From Dictyobacter vulcani (GTDB lineage Bacteria; Chloroflexota; Ktedonobacteria; Ktedonobacterales; Ktedonobacteraceae), in contig NZ_BKZW01000004.1 of assembly GCF_008974265.1 (NCBI RefSeq), positions 1-64,000 on the forward strand: a DNA stretch of 64,000 nt, given 5' to 3'. Numbering within the stretch: the stretch's first letter is position 1; each line of letters opens with the position of its first letter. The position numbers and the translations under genes were made by a program. Shown piece by piece: positions 22,554 through 31,246 of this stretch. The notes beneath the pieces were generated by a model that ran no database searches, was not told the DNA's origin, and saw nothing but the letters and a program-made list of their open reading frames with translations.

Positions 22554-23758
22554 ATGGCGTCTACTATTCATTATCCTGGCACCAGCCTGAAACCTCGTCG
22601 CGATGAGAGTTTACAGGGTGGCCATCTGTGGATCTTCTCGGGGCGCTCCAGCAAGCCCCGCATTGGGTTGAGAACGGCGGTATTCTGGACGTGAAGTCCG
22701 ACACGGGCAAATTTATCGCGCGCGGCTATTATAATTCCAGTACCGATATCGCGATCCGTATCCTGACCCATGATGTTGATGAGGCAATTGATCTCGATTT
22801 CTTGCGCCGCCGGATTCGCAGCGCTGTGCAGTTGCGTGAAGCGTTTGATCCTGCGGTTACCAATGCCTATCGCTTAATCAATTCTGAGGGTGATGGCCTG
22901 CCAGGACTGGTGGTTGATCGCTATGCGGATATCCTGGTTGCTCAGATTCACACTGCGGGCATGGATCAGCTACGCGCTCTGGTGATTGAGGCTCTGGCAC
23001 AGGAGACCGGGGCTGCTGGTATTCTGCTGCGTAGTGATAGCCTGTCCCGCCGCCGTGAAGGCCTGTTCGCGCAGGATCCAGAGGTGGTGTCGGGCGAGGT
23101 TCCCAAACAGGTCGAGATACGCGAGAACGGCGTGTCTTTCCTGGTTGATCCCTGGGAGGGTCAGAAGACCGGCTTTTTCCTGGATCAGCGGGATAAACGC
23201 GAGGCGCTGCGCAAATATACCCGTGGCAAGCGTGTCCTCAACTGCTTTAGCTATACCGGTGGATTCTCGGTCTACTCGGCCCTCAACACGCCAGCGGCCC
23301 AGACGACCAGCGTGGATGTTTCTGGATCGGCCATTCATACCGCCAAACAGATCTTTACCCTGAACGGTCTTGATCCCGAGGAGCATCAGTTTGTGACCAG
23401 TGATGTCTTTGAGTATCTTGAAGCCGCCTGGAAGGAAGGTGAGCTCTTTGATGCGGTCGTGCTGGATCCACCGGCTTTCGCCAAGACGCAGGGTGTGCGT
23501 ACCCATGCGCTCAAAGCCTACCGTCGCCTCAACTATCTCGGCATGCAGGTCCTCAAACCAGGTGGTATCCTGCTCACCTGTTCCTGTTCAGGTGTCATCG
23601 GTATGGACGACCTCCTCGGCACCATCTCGGTCAGCGCCCAGCGCCTGAACCGCACTGTCCAGGTCCTGGAATCCTACACCCACGGTCTCGACCATCCGAT
23701 CAACATCGCCATGCCCGAAACCGCCTACCTCAAAGCCGTCTTCTGCCGCATTTCATAA
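22554..23758 (+). CDS. Class I SAM-dependent rRNA methyltransferase, RlmI-like, one frameshift
   Basis: The true start is the ATG at 22554 (GGAG upstream), giving a PUA-like start that ends GGHLWIFSG. The frame is lost near 22640: TCGGGGCGC needs one more G, after which ALQQAPHWVENGGILDVKSDTGKFIARGYYN follows and the frame is open to 23758. Later motifs are DQRDKREALRKY, the SAM-binding region RVLNCFSYTGGFSVYS, and VVLDPPAFAK (catalytic-loop DPP). The family methylates C5 of 23S rRNA cytosines. About 400 residues, as expected. Confidence 0.88.
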
Positions 23759-23762
23759 ACTC

Positions 23763-23823
23763 AAAACATGGCTCCGATTTATCCCAGCGGAAGCGTAGGG
23801 AAAGAAATCGGAGGCATGTTTTG
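23763..23823. terminator. Bidirectional terminator between convergent genes
   Basis: Long stem AAACATGGCTCCGATTT against AAATCGGAGGCATGTTT with one mismatch and a 21-base loop; A-rich on the left and TTTTG on the right. Confidence 0.7.
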
Positions 23824-23826
23824 AAT

Positions 23827-24531
23827 TTACCGGGCGGTTTCGGTGGCAGGATGTATGAGCATGGTGCCGGGAACGACTTTGGCGGCTTCTCCGTAGAGGT
23901 GGGCATATGAGGCCCAGGTTGTGACGGTACCGATTACCTGCTCGTCTGTGGTGAGTATCTCGATTTCGGTGATGGAACAATTATAATTTTCGCTGGCGAA
24001 GAGTACGGCCATATCCAGGTCGGGACAAATATCTTTGATCGTTCTGGTGAAGATACCACCATGTCCGACCACGACAATCTTCTTGCCGCTCTTGCCAGCG
24101 GTGACCTGGTGAAGTCCGGCGCGCATCCTGGCGATCAGGGAGATGTAGTTCTCGCCATCAGGGAATGTGCTGCTATGCTTGCCATCCACCCAGTCCTGGA
24201 CGATGCGGTTATGCAGGTTCCAGTTCTCTTCGGTCGGTGGGCGTCCCTCCAGGGAGCCAACGTGGATCTCGCGGAAATTTTCGACCAGGGTTATCGGGAG
24301 CCTTTTGAGGCTGGCGATAGGCTGGGCGGTCTCCTGAGCACGCTTGAGGGGTGATGCATAGACTTCGTCGATCTGTTTATGTTGAAAGAACTCTGCCGTC
24401 TGTTGGGCCTGTAGCCTGCCTTTGGGCGTGAGTGAATAATCTACTTTTTTGTATGAAAAATCATGGGTAAGGTTGGCGGGATTCTCTCCATGGCGGATAA
24501 GATAGATCGTATTGCGGTTTTCGTTGTTCAT
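23827..24531 (-). CDS. Histidine phosphatase family protein (phosphoglycerate mutase-like)
   Basis: The 234-residue product has the RHGE motif (residues 13-16, IYLIRHGENPAN), the second-site AQETAQPI, and the C-terminal VVVGHGGIF with the second catalytic His. The family transfers or removes phosphate through a phospho-His. The substrate is not predictable; GREEN-type mutases, sugar phosphatases and cobalamin phosphatases share the fold. GGAGG lies eight bases before the ATG. Confidence 0.88.
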   Translation of the reverse strand: MNNENRNTIYLIRHGENPANLTHDFSYKKVDYSLTPKGRLQAQQTAEFFQHKQIDEVYASPLKRAQETAQPIASLKRLPITLVENFREIHVGSLEGRPPTEENWNLHNRIVQDWVDGKHSSTFPDGENYISLIARMRAGLHQVTAGKSGKKIVVVGHGGIFTRTIKDICPDLDMAVLFASENYNCSITEIEILTTDEQVIGTVTTWASYAHLYGEAAKVVPGTMLIHPATETAR

Positions 24532-24682
24532 GTAAATCCTCCACTTTTATTATTGCTGTGATAATGAAGGATGTCAATCTACCCATGAGATAAGCGTGGA
24601 CTCGCCGGTGGTTTTGTGTTTGCTTATGATATGATGAAGTATGCACACATTCAGTATTTTTTTTTGCGAAAGGTAGCTATTG

Positions 24683-25150
24683 ATGGAATTTTCTGGTTCG
24701 CAAACAATTACGGCGCCCATTGAGAAGGTCTGGGCATATCTGGCCGATGTACATAAAGTGGCGGCCTGCGCTCCTGGTTTTCAGAGCCTGGAGGTGATTG
24801 AGCCGGAACATTGGAAAGCGGTGGTGGCGGTTGGCATGGGGCCGGTCAAGGCGAAGTTTACCATGGATATGACCCGGCCCGAGATGGTTGAGCCGGAGAA
24901 AATGGTGGTGAAAGCCCGTGGCAAGGCTCCCGGTAGTACCGTGGATCTCTCGGGCACAATGCATCTATCGGTCGTGGACGCGACCCAGACAAAGATGGAT
25001 TGGCAGGCAAATGTGATGGTCGGGGGAACGATCGCCAGTGTCGGGGCACGCCTGATGAACAGTACGGCTGAGAAGTTGACTGGCCAGTTTTTTTCGTGCC
25101 TGAAAGCAAACTTGCAAGCTCCTGATGCCGAAGCCACGGCCGAAGGCTAG
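24683..25150 (+). CDS. CoxG-like SRPBCC family protein
   Basis: The 155-residue product starts MEFSGSQTITAPIEKVWAYLADVHKVAACAPG, the pattern of the CO dehydrogenase subunit G (CoxG) branch of the START/SRPBCC superfamily. MDWQANVMVGGTIASVGARLM is its typical C-terminal helix. CoxG helps anchor CO dehydrogenase to the membrane in carboxydotrophs, but no coxSLM genes lie here. It likely binds a lipid or other hydrophobic ligand. The ATG at 24683 is favoured over a TTG three bases before it. It is convergent with a second CoxG-like gene. Confidence 0.85.
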   Translation: MEFSGSQTITAPIEKVWAYLADVHKVAACAPGFQSLEVIEPEHWKAVVAVGMGPVKAKFTMDMTRPEMVEPEKMVVKARGKAPGSTVDLSGTMHLSVVDATQTKMDWQANVMVGGTIASVGARLMNSTAEKLTGQFFSCLKANLQAPDAEATAEG

Positions 25151-25183
25151 GGCTCTGTCAAAGTTGATGAGAATGCAGGGGTG

Positions 25184-25260
25184 CAGGGGATGCAATCCCC
25201 TGACTGGGTTCCAGGGCTGTGCCCTGGTCTCCCTCCCCCCTCTCCCGCCCGCGTAGCGGG
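25184..25260. repeat. Cluster of three short hairpins
   Basis: Three perfect hairpins follow in 77 bases: CAGGGGAT-GCA-ATCCCCTG (25184-25202), CCAGGGC-TGT-GCCCTGG (25211-25227) and CCCGC-GTA-GCGGG (25248-25260). The order and spacing suggest a mobile or structured intergenic element. No copy elsewhere in the window was seen. Confidence 0.5.
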
Positions 25261-25310
25261 CTCATCTTTCCCATGAAGCCTGGTCCGCTTTTTTACCACA
25301 AAAATACAAA

Positions 25311-25349
25311 GGGCACGCATCCATCATTTGTGGATGCGTGCCCTTTTTT
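25311..25349. terminator. Bidirectional terminator between two CoxG-like genes
   Basis: Perfect 13-base stem GGGCACGCATCCA/TGGATGCGTGCCC, seven-base loop, then six T; A-rich DNA on the other side gives a T run for the minus strand. Confidence 0.88.
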
Positions 25350-25382
25350 GCATTCTACAAAATGGAGAAAGCGCGAGATAAA

Positions 25383-25814
25383 CTAGATGTTTTTCTCCAG
25401 GTTTTTGAAGAAGTTGCTCAGTGAGCTTTTGAAGATACCCTGACCGATTGGATTGTTGGCTGTAGCAACGAGGCCTTCCAGTTCGGCATTGCCATTGTAT
25501 GTGAGCAGGGCACCATCGGCCTCGTCAACCAGGCTGACCTGAGTGAGGGCGTTGATTGAGCCACCTTTACCATTGCGAACCAGTTGCAGTTCGAGGTAGC
25601 TAGGATCCTGGCGGCGAACAATATTCAGATTGAGACCGTATGGGCCACGCAGACCTGGCAGGCTTGTGGTGATCTCAACAAACAGGGTGTTGGGGTCCAC
25701 GTAACGAACCGCGTTTGCACCTGGGATGCTTGCTTTGAGTACTTCAGGATTGAGAATCGCATTGAAAACCTGTGCGCTATTAGCTTTGAATTTATGTGTA
25801 CCGTTGAGTTTCAT
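25383..25814 (-). CDS. Second CoxG-like SRPBCC family protein
   Basis: The 143-residue product starts MKLNGTHKFKANSAQVFNAILNPEVLKASIPGANAV, again the CoxG-type pattern (A.VF..I.NPEVL...IPG). LNALTQVSL and NAELEGLVATANNPIGQG fit the helix-grip fold. It shares the layout of the convergent gene at 24.7 kb but is clearly diverged. Such proteins often occur singly in Ktedonobacteria-like genomes; function is unknown beyond likely ligand binding. Confidence 0.8.
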   Translation of the reverse strand: MKLNGTHKFKANSAQVFNAILNPEVLKASIPGANAVRYVDPNTLFVEITTSLPGLRGPYGLNLNIVRRQDPSYLELQLVRNGKGGSINALTQVSLVDEADGALLTYNGNAELEGLVATANNPIGQGIFKSSLSNFFKNLEKNI

Positions 25815-26248
25815 TTAGGAAAATCCTTCCTTGTTTTGAAATATTGACGCCCGCCACGTCAGTTGACGAACATGAATAAGTACGTTCGTATTGATCTATA
25901 TGATCAGGCACTATTGTAGCGGTTTCTGTCCAGACTTTCAAGTAGCAAGAGGCAATTATGCCAAAATTCCTAGCTTACTTTTCTTACCTCTCTAACATAC
26001 ACGTTTTGATGCATATCGATATTAATAAGGCAAATGTGCTATCTATGCACGTTATCTGTCGATACTATGCTATACTGCCTCTATGTATTTCAACATGTAT
26101 AGTATATCTGTAAATTGTGTTATAAATGGGGAGCAATTGACAGATAAGATGCATTGAGATGCTATCAAGATTGTAGTGTCAATGAGACGCATTGAGATAG
26201 CATATGCCAACTGAGTATGTTTAAACATAAGAAAAGAAAGCAGCTGTG
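25815..26248. promoter_or_regulatory. Divergent upstream region
   Basis: This 434-base spacer holds no gene. An inverted pair ACGAAC/GTTCGT (25866-25889) lies upstream of the minus-strand gene. TTGACA at 26137 with TGCTAT 17 bases on is a weak plus-strand promoter. GA(T/C)GCATTGAGAT occurs at 26148-26160 and 26186-26198, a possible operator pair. Confidence 0.35.
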
Positions 26249-27463
26249 ATGGTTTTGAATCAAGAACATGAGGAACAAAATCAGCATACATGGCGTTCGC
26301 GTGTGGCACGTGAGCGCCGAGGTCTCTCGGTCTCGGTTGAGGAGACATTGGGGGATGCTTCTTCAGGGGATTTTAGCTGGGTGGATGAAGATGGACGGGG
26401 GGCGACCAGTTTTACACGCTCAGTGCACGATACCTCGCTTGTTCCACCCCGCTTTAGCCTGCAATCCCGGACGGTTGAGGCGATTCGCTCTGATCATGCT
26501 CCGGGCGCTGATGATAGCTCATATGTCGTTGTTTCCTCGCCTGAGGATGGGGAGCGGAAATCGCATCCGACCGCCCAAAATACCAATGCCTTGCTGCGTT
26601 TTGCGCAGCGCTTGACCTCATCTTTTGTGGCTTTTAACACGGCGACCAGTTCACTCTCGGCTTCGGAACATCTGACTGAACCTGTGGGATTGGAGCCGGC
26701 GGCACGCGAGATCTCAAGGAGCCTGAAGGCGTCTTCGCTGGCCTCGATCGCTGACATCGAGGTCTGTACCGCTTCGACCATGACCGGAGCATTCCCAAAG
26801 GATATCCATAGGAGTAATTCTCCTTATCCAACTTCTTCCCGCGATCCCCATAGCCGTCAACGCCTGGCTGGCCGCACCACGAGGATTCGCCTGGAGGTGG
26901 TGCCAGGCGCGGCTTCACTGAAAGAGAAAGAGCGCCTGGCGGCGTCTCAGCATAATCCATCGTTGTCGGAAGTCAAAGATTCTCTGACGCCAGTCCCGGA
27001 GCAGGCGGGAGCGAATACAACAGGTATCCACCTGAAGGCGATCGCGCCGCTGCACCAAGAGAGAGGTTCAACCAGCGTGCACCTGCCAACGATAGGGGGA
27101 TCACGCACCGAGCCAAAGTCAGATCCAGGCACTACCCAGTGTCCTTTTCCTATAGTTGATAAAAGCCAGTCTGATGTGGCGCATCAACCATCTGACATTC
27201 TCAACGGCACTCTAGAAAAAGCACCCCAGGGAGCGCTCTCTGGAAGCGGCTTTTTTGCCAGCGGGCAACGTGAGACAACGATCGCCAATCCATATATCAC
27301 CTCAACCAGTGTTGTGCTAACCACGCTGACCAGTAATCCAGGTCCTGTGGTCGTGCAATATATTACCCTCCAGTCCCAGGTCGGCTTTACCGTCCACCTG
27401 ACAGCACCACCAACCATGCGCACATCATTCAACTACATTGTCTTATTGGGAGAACTTTTTTAA
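26249..27463 (+). CDS. Unknown protein, low-complexity, 404 residues
   Basis: No family is recognised. Most of the protein is polar and disordered-looking, rich in Ser, Thr, Pro and charged residues. Only the last 60 residues look folded, with alternating beta-like hydrophobics (TSVVLTTLTSNPGPVVVQYITL, then VGFTVHLTAPP, then FNYIVLLGELF). No signal peptide or membrane helix is evident. The ATG at 26249 is chosen next to a GTG at 26246; the ribosome site is weak (GAAAG). The long open frame with codon use like its neighbours supports a real gene. Confidence 0.65.
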   Translation: MVLNQEHEEQNQHTWRSRVARERRGLSVSVEETLGDASSGDFSWVDEDGRGATSFTRSVHDTSLVPPRFSLQSRTVEAIRSDHAPGADDSSYVVVSSPEDGERKSHPTAQNTNALLRFAQRLTSSFVAFNTATSSLSASEHLTEPVGLEPAAREISRSLKASSLASIADIEVCTASTMTGAFPKDIHRSNSPYPTSSRDPHSRQRLAGRTTRIRLEVVPGAASLKEKERLAASQHNPSLSEVKDSLTPVPEQAGANTTGIHLKAIAPLHQERGSTSVHLPTIGGSRTEPKSDPGTTQCPFPIVDKSQSDVAHQPSDILNGTLEKAPQGALSGSGFFASGQRETTIANPYITSTSVVLTTLTSNPGPVVVQYITLQSQVGFTVHLTAPPTMRTSFNYIVLLGELF

Positions 27464-27570
27464 GTGCCCACCCAGCACGGCCCGCAAAGAACGGACGGGG
27501 TTAGCTAACGGCGACTAACCCCCCCATTTCCTCCTCATTGTTGCGACCTCTAGACGTATGAGCAGGTTTT

Positions 27571-28019
27571 CGTACCGGCAGCGCTGGTCGCCAATACGTT
27601 TCGTTTAAGCATTTTGTGACCATAAAAAACATGGTGGAGAAAAGCAGCGAATCATACGTGGAGAGGGCGCCACACGCGGAGGCCGGCATGCGGCGTGATC
27701 ATGGAGCGAGGGGCACAAAGAGCATCGCATGCCTGTGGCGCCTACACCGAGACGGATCCTGTTTCGTGATCCTCTTCGAGAAGGATCCACGCGCTCTCCC
27801 ACCACGTTGCTGCGCGAGCAGGCCACGGCCACAGCACACACGATCCCTGTAGGCGCCACAGCACTGCGCGTCGTGCTTGCACGCTGGCCTGCGCAAACGC
27901 AGCAGTGCGGCCTCCGCGTGTGGCGCCCTCTCCACGTACACCTGGCTTGCTGGTCACGTCGAACCATCTCTCAACGTCTCGCTAACCGAAAAGTATTAGC
28001 GACCAGCGCTGCCGGTACG
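27571..28019. mobile_element. Non-autonomous inverted-repeat element (MITE-like), copy 1, 449 bp
   Basis: The ends are inverted copies of about 33 bases starting CGTACCGGCAGCGCTGG. Inside lie nested inverted repeats: TACGTGGAGAGGGCGCCACA near 27655 against its complement ending near 27940, and TGTGGCGCCTAC near 27731 against GTAGGCGCCACA near 27850. No transposase gene is present. A second copy in opposite orientation lies at 56069-56525 and internal fragments at 46315-46393. No clear target duplication was seen. Confidence 0.75.
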
Positions 28020-28044
28020 CGGGGGCTCTCAAGCGCATATTATT

Positions 28045-29328
28045 TTAATCAGCCAGCGGACTGGACAGGTAGCCTGTCTGTGAGAAATGCCAGCGTTGTT
28101 GACCCGAACTGCTCTTAAGTGCATAGATACTATTTAAACCGCTGAAACAAATCAAATCATTGACCATATGTAGAGAATCAAAACTAGCAGTTGACGGTAC
28201 CAGGCTATGCCAGGTCTGACGCCCGTCCTGTGCTCGCAGGAAATACACATCAGTTTTGTTTTGATCCTTTGATATAACCGGATCCTTTGACATAGCCAGT
28301 CCGCCCGAGAACATATCGTAATACACCACACCAACGCCACTATTGTTGGCTACGATATTTCCCATTGAGTGATATGGATGGATCTGACTCCACTGTAGCT
28401 TATCGCTGCTGGCCTGATAGGCGGAGATGGTGCGTCCACCAAGCACATAGACGGTATCCGTGCTTGCGGCCAGATCATACACGACGCCGCTGCTGCCCTG
28501 CTCAGGTGCTGTTATATTCTGGAGTGATTGGCCTGTGTGTGCATTCAAGACATTTATGGTTGGATAGAAGTTACTGATATAAAGTTTGTTATTCGTTACG
28601 ACCATATGTTGTGGTTGTCCGTTGTTGAAGGTGGAGGTATTGTGCCAGAGGGGATGTCCATTAGTAGCACTCCAGGCTGTGATACCATCGGTAGCCAGAC
28701 CATAGATGATGCCATTTGCCATTAGCCAGTGCACACCCCCTCTACACTGGATGGAGGTTGATTTTATGCATGAAAACGGCGTATGCCAGGCAACTTTACC
28801 ACTCTGCTCATCCAGTGCATACAGGTCTCCCTGGCCATTGTCCGTATCTGTCACGGCATCAATAATGAGACTCTGGTAATACATCAGCAGAGCCCCGGTA
28901 GAATATTTATCGGTCACATGGCTCATCGTTGTATGCCAGAGTCCTTGTCCATCGCGTCCACGAAAAGCATAGACATTGCCATCTTGTGCTGTCAGATAGA
29001 AGTTATTCCGGGTTGCCAGTTGGAGACCTACCAGCATATTATTCGCTACTCGATGCTGCCATATCACCTGTCCATTGGTTGGATTAAGCGTGAATATGCT
29101 CCTGCTGGCTGGTTGGTTTGTGCCTGTGCTCCACAGGAAGAGATGGGTAGAGGCTGGCTTTGTCGGTGGATTGTTGGCTGACTGTCGTATGTCTATGTGT
29201 TGTTGCTTGTTGTTTAGCATGAATAATAGTGTGCCGCCGAGCAGGATTATAATCCCCAATAGACTGATAAGCGTGAACTTACCTATGCGTGGCTGTTGCT
29301 TCACCTGTGGATCGAAGCTCGGTTGCAT
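28045..29328 (-). CDS. Membrane-anchored PQQ-type beta-propeller repeat protein
   Basis: The start is set at the ATG at 29326-29328, which has AAAGGAG seven bases upstream; a longer frame upstream lacks one. The 427-residue product has one membrane helix near residues 19-38 (LISLLGIIILLGGTLLFML), a Thr/Ser/Pro linker and then PQQ-like propeller repeats with regular W or Tyr and Gly turns (GQVIWQHRV, GQGLWHTTM, GKVAWHTPF, GHPLWHNTS, SDKLQWSQI, GRQTWHSL, SGQQRWHFS). The propeller would sit outside the membrane, as in BamB-like proteins. There is no sign of PQQ-dehydrogenase active-site residues, so a binding or scaffold role is likely. Confidence 0.8.
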   Translation of the reverse strand: MQPSFDPQVKQQPRIGKFTLISLLGIIILLGGTLLFMLNNKQQHIDIRQSANNPPTKPASTHLFLWSTGTNQPASRSIFTLNPTNGQVIWQHRVANNMLVGLQLATRNNFYLTAQDGNVYAFRGRDGQGLWHTTMSHVTDKYSTGALLMYYQSLIIDAVTDTDNGQGDLYALDEQSGKVAWHTPFSCIKSTSIQCRGGVHWLMANGIIYGLATDGITAWSATNGHPLWHNTSTFNNGQPQHMVVTNNKLYISNFYPTINVLNAHTGQSLQNITAPEQGSSGVVYDLAASTDTVYVLGGRTISAYQASSDKLQWSQIHPYHSMGNIVANNSGVGVVYYDMFSGGLAMSKDPVISKDQNKTDVYFLRAQDGRQTWHSLVPSTASFDSLHMVNDLICFSGLNSIYALKSSSGQQRWHFSQTGYLSSPLAD

Positions 29329-29699
29329 AATGAGTCTCCTTTGACCTGGATATATAAAGCGACGCCTATACAGTAAGTATTCACCCAGGCTATCTATGCT
29401 TGCTATATATAGAGACGCATTATACGTACAAATAATTCCCCTGGCCTGCACATAGTTGAAGCGTGACTTTCAATCACACCATGGAGGCGGGTCACGCTTC
29501 ATATCTTGCCATTTGAATGCTGGCTAACTCAGCTAGTCTGCATCACAAACGTGCTTTTTTCTCCACTATTTTTCGTACCGGCAGCGCTGGGATTCTTCCG
29601 TCATTTGAATGCTGGCAAACAAAATAGCTAGTCTGCATCCCGAACGCGTTTTTTCGTTGTCATTATGGCCATACCCCACTATTTTTTTTATACTTTACA
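29329..29699. repeat. Spacer with diverged direct repeat and palindrome-family fragment
   Basis: A diverged direct repeat of about 110 bases is present: ATTTGAATGCTGGCTAA at about 29513 and ATTTGAATGCTGGCAAA at about 29605, each followed by GCTAGTCTGCATC, a T run and CCACTATTTTT. Between them, at 29574-29590, is CGTACCGGCAGCGCTGG, the end sequence of the 449-bp element. No gene is seen. Confidence 0.55.
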
Positions 29700-31187
29700 A
29701 TGAAATTAAAGCAAATTGCTGACGACGATAAGGATGGTGTTGCGATGTGGCGAAGGCAGATAATAGCTAGCATTGTGCTGTGGTTACAAACATGTAGTCA
29801 GTCCGTTACTGCTACCCTGGAGGATGGCAAACAAAAGAAAAACATTCGGGCTCTGGATGGTGTCCGTGCTCTGGCCTGTCTGGGCGTGGTGAGCTTCCAC
29901 TTGAATCTCTGGTCTTATATTGGGCATATCTGGGTGCCGGCCCTGGATAATACGGGGGCTATGGTTAGCTCGCTGGGATTGATCGGAGAGAGTGGCGTCT
30001 TGTTATTTTTTGTGCTCTCGGGCTTTCTCCTATTTTTGCCCTATGCCAGGGCTATGTTATTTGGTGGCGATTGGCCATCCCTGCGGCGCTTTTATATTCG
30101 CCGTGTCTTCCGTATCTTGCCAGCTTATTATGTGACGCTCTTTCTCTTGCTGCTCTACTGGAGTCCTGAGTATTTGTTGCCAGCGAACAGAGATAAATTA
30201 TGGCTGTTTTTGACGTTCCGCATGGATCTTCCTGCGACCTATCAGCAATTAAATCCTCCCTTCTGGACCCTGGCGATCGAGTTTCAATTTTATCTGTTGC
30301 TGCCCTTGCTGGCATGGGTTATGCGCTGGCTGGTGCGCTGGGGAAGTCTGCATTTTCGTGTGCTGAAATTAACCTTTTGTCTGCTTGTCCTGTTCGCCTG
30401 GGGTATGGCGACCCGTTACTGGGGCTTCAAGATGGCTGATAGTAATCAATTGGATTTTCTGATCGCGCATAGCGTAGCAGATGGCTTGCGTCCCTTTATC
30501 TTTGGTACGGTTGGCAAGTTTTTTGAATCTTTTGCGATTGGTATGCTTGTCTGCATGGTCTATGTCTATTGCCAGCAAGCTCCTACGATCTGGAAAACCA
30601 GGCGTGTGCTGGCTCGGCTTGCGCCTTTTAGCTTTGTGCTGGGCCTGACGCTTTTATGTGTGGTCAACCTCTGGCACTATTATGTCATCTACATGTTCAC
30701 CCGTAGCCTGCATTTTCTGGACCCGTATCAAGAATTTCTACAAGCTTATCGGGACATCTTTATGCAGGTCGGCTTTTCTCTGAGCTATGGCTTCTGCCTT
30801 TTTGCTATCTTGCATGGACCGCGCTGGCTCCAGCGTCCCTTTGAGTGGTCTCCGCTGCGCTGGCTTGGCTTTATTTCTTTCAGCCTCTATATGTGGCATG
30901 ATACCTTTGTCCTCTATTTCCTGACCACAATCCTGCCGCGCTTCCAGGTTATGAATTGGAGTGGACCCGCTAAATATAGCGTCTATGTTCTCTGGCTCTG
31001 TGTCACGGCCGTTCCACTCTCGGTCATCTTTTACCGCAGAATCGAGCTACCCGGTATCCGCCTTGGGGAAAAGCTCTGTCAGCTCAAATTCTCATGGAGA
31101 AAACCAGTTCCCATTCCTGTCCCGACCCGTGAATCCGAAGAGGCGCCTGTGGCTGTTTTATTTACCACCACCAACCAGACGTTATGA
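29700..31187 (+). CDS. Acyltransferase family 3 membrane protein (OatA/WecH-like)
   Basis: The 495-residue product has the acyltransferase-3 opening IRALDGVRALACLGVVSFHLNLW (about residues 49-72) with the conserved His, then about ten membrane helices, RFYIRRVFRILPAYYV and the late WLGFISFSLYMWHDTF. Members O-acetylate cell-wall or exported sugars and other molecules. The ATG at 29700 lacks a ribosome site; the ATG at 29745 has AAGGAT nine bases upstream and may be the true start. It stands alone, so its substrate is unknown. Confidence 0.88.
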   Translation: MKLKQIADDDKDGVAMWRRQIIASIVLWLQTCSQSVTATLEDGKQKKNIRALDGVRALACLGVVSFHLNLWSYIGHIWVPALDNTGAMVSSLGLIGESGVLLFFVLSGFLLFLPYARAMLFGGDWPSLRRFYIRRVFRILPAYYVTLFLLLLYWSPEYLLPANRDKLWLFLTFRMDLPATYQQLNPPFWTLAIEFQFYLLLPLLAWVMRWLVRWGSLHFRVLKLTFCLLVLFAWGMATRYWGFKMADSNQLDFLIAHSVADGLRPFIFGTVGKFFESFAIGMLVCMVYVYCQQAPTIWKTRRVLARLAPFSFVLGLTLLCVVNLWHYYVIYMFTRSLHFLDPYQEFLQAYRDIFMQVGFSLSYGFCLFAILHGPRWLQRPFEWSPLRWLGFISFSLYMWHDTFVLYFLTTILPRFQVMNWSGPAKYSVYVLWLCVTAVPLSVIFYRRIELPGIRLGEKLCQLKFSWRKPVPIPVPTRESEEAPVAVLFTTTNQTL

Positions 31188-31193
31188 TGCGCA

Positions 31194-31220
31194 GTAGGTT
31201 CGACCCCTTGCGGTCGATTA
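31194..31220. repeat. GTAGGTTCG-family dispersed repeat
   Basis: GTAGGTTCGACCCC-TTG-CGGTCGATTA, a close match to 19632-19657, lying between two converging genes. Confidence 0.6.
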
Positions 31221-31246
31221 CCTCTGCCATTCCTACCAGGGAAGGA

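Noticed and set aside
27605..27967. Protein-coding frames within the inverted-repeat elements
   Set aside because: They are Arg/Cys/His-rich translations of the stems, occur on both strands, lack ribosome sites and differ between the two copies.
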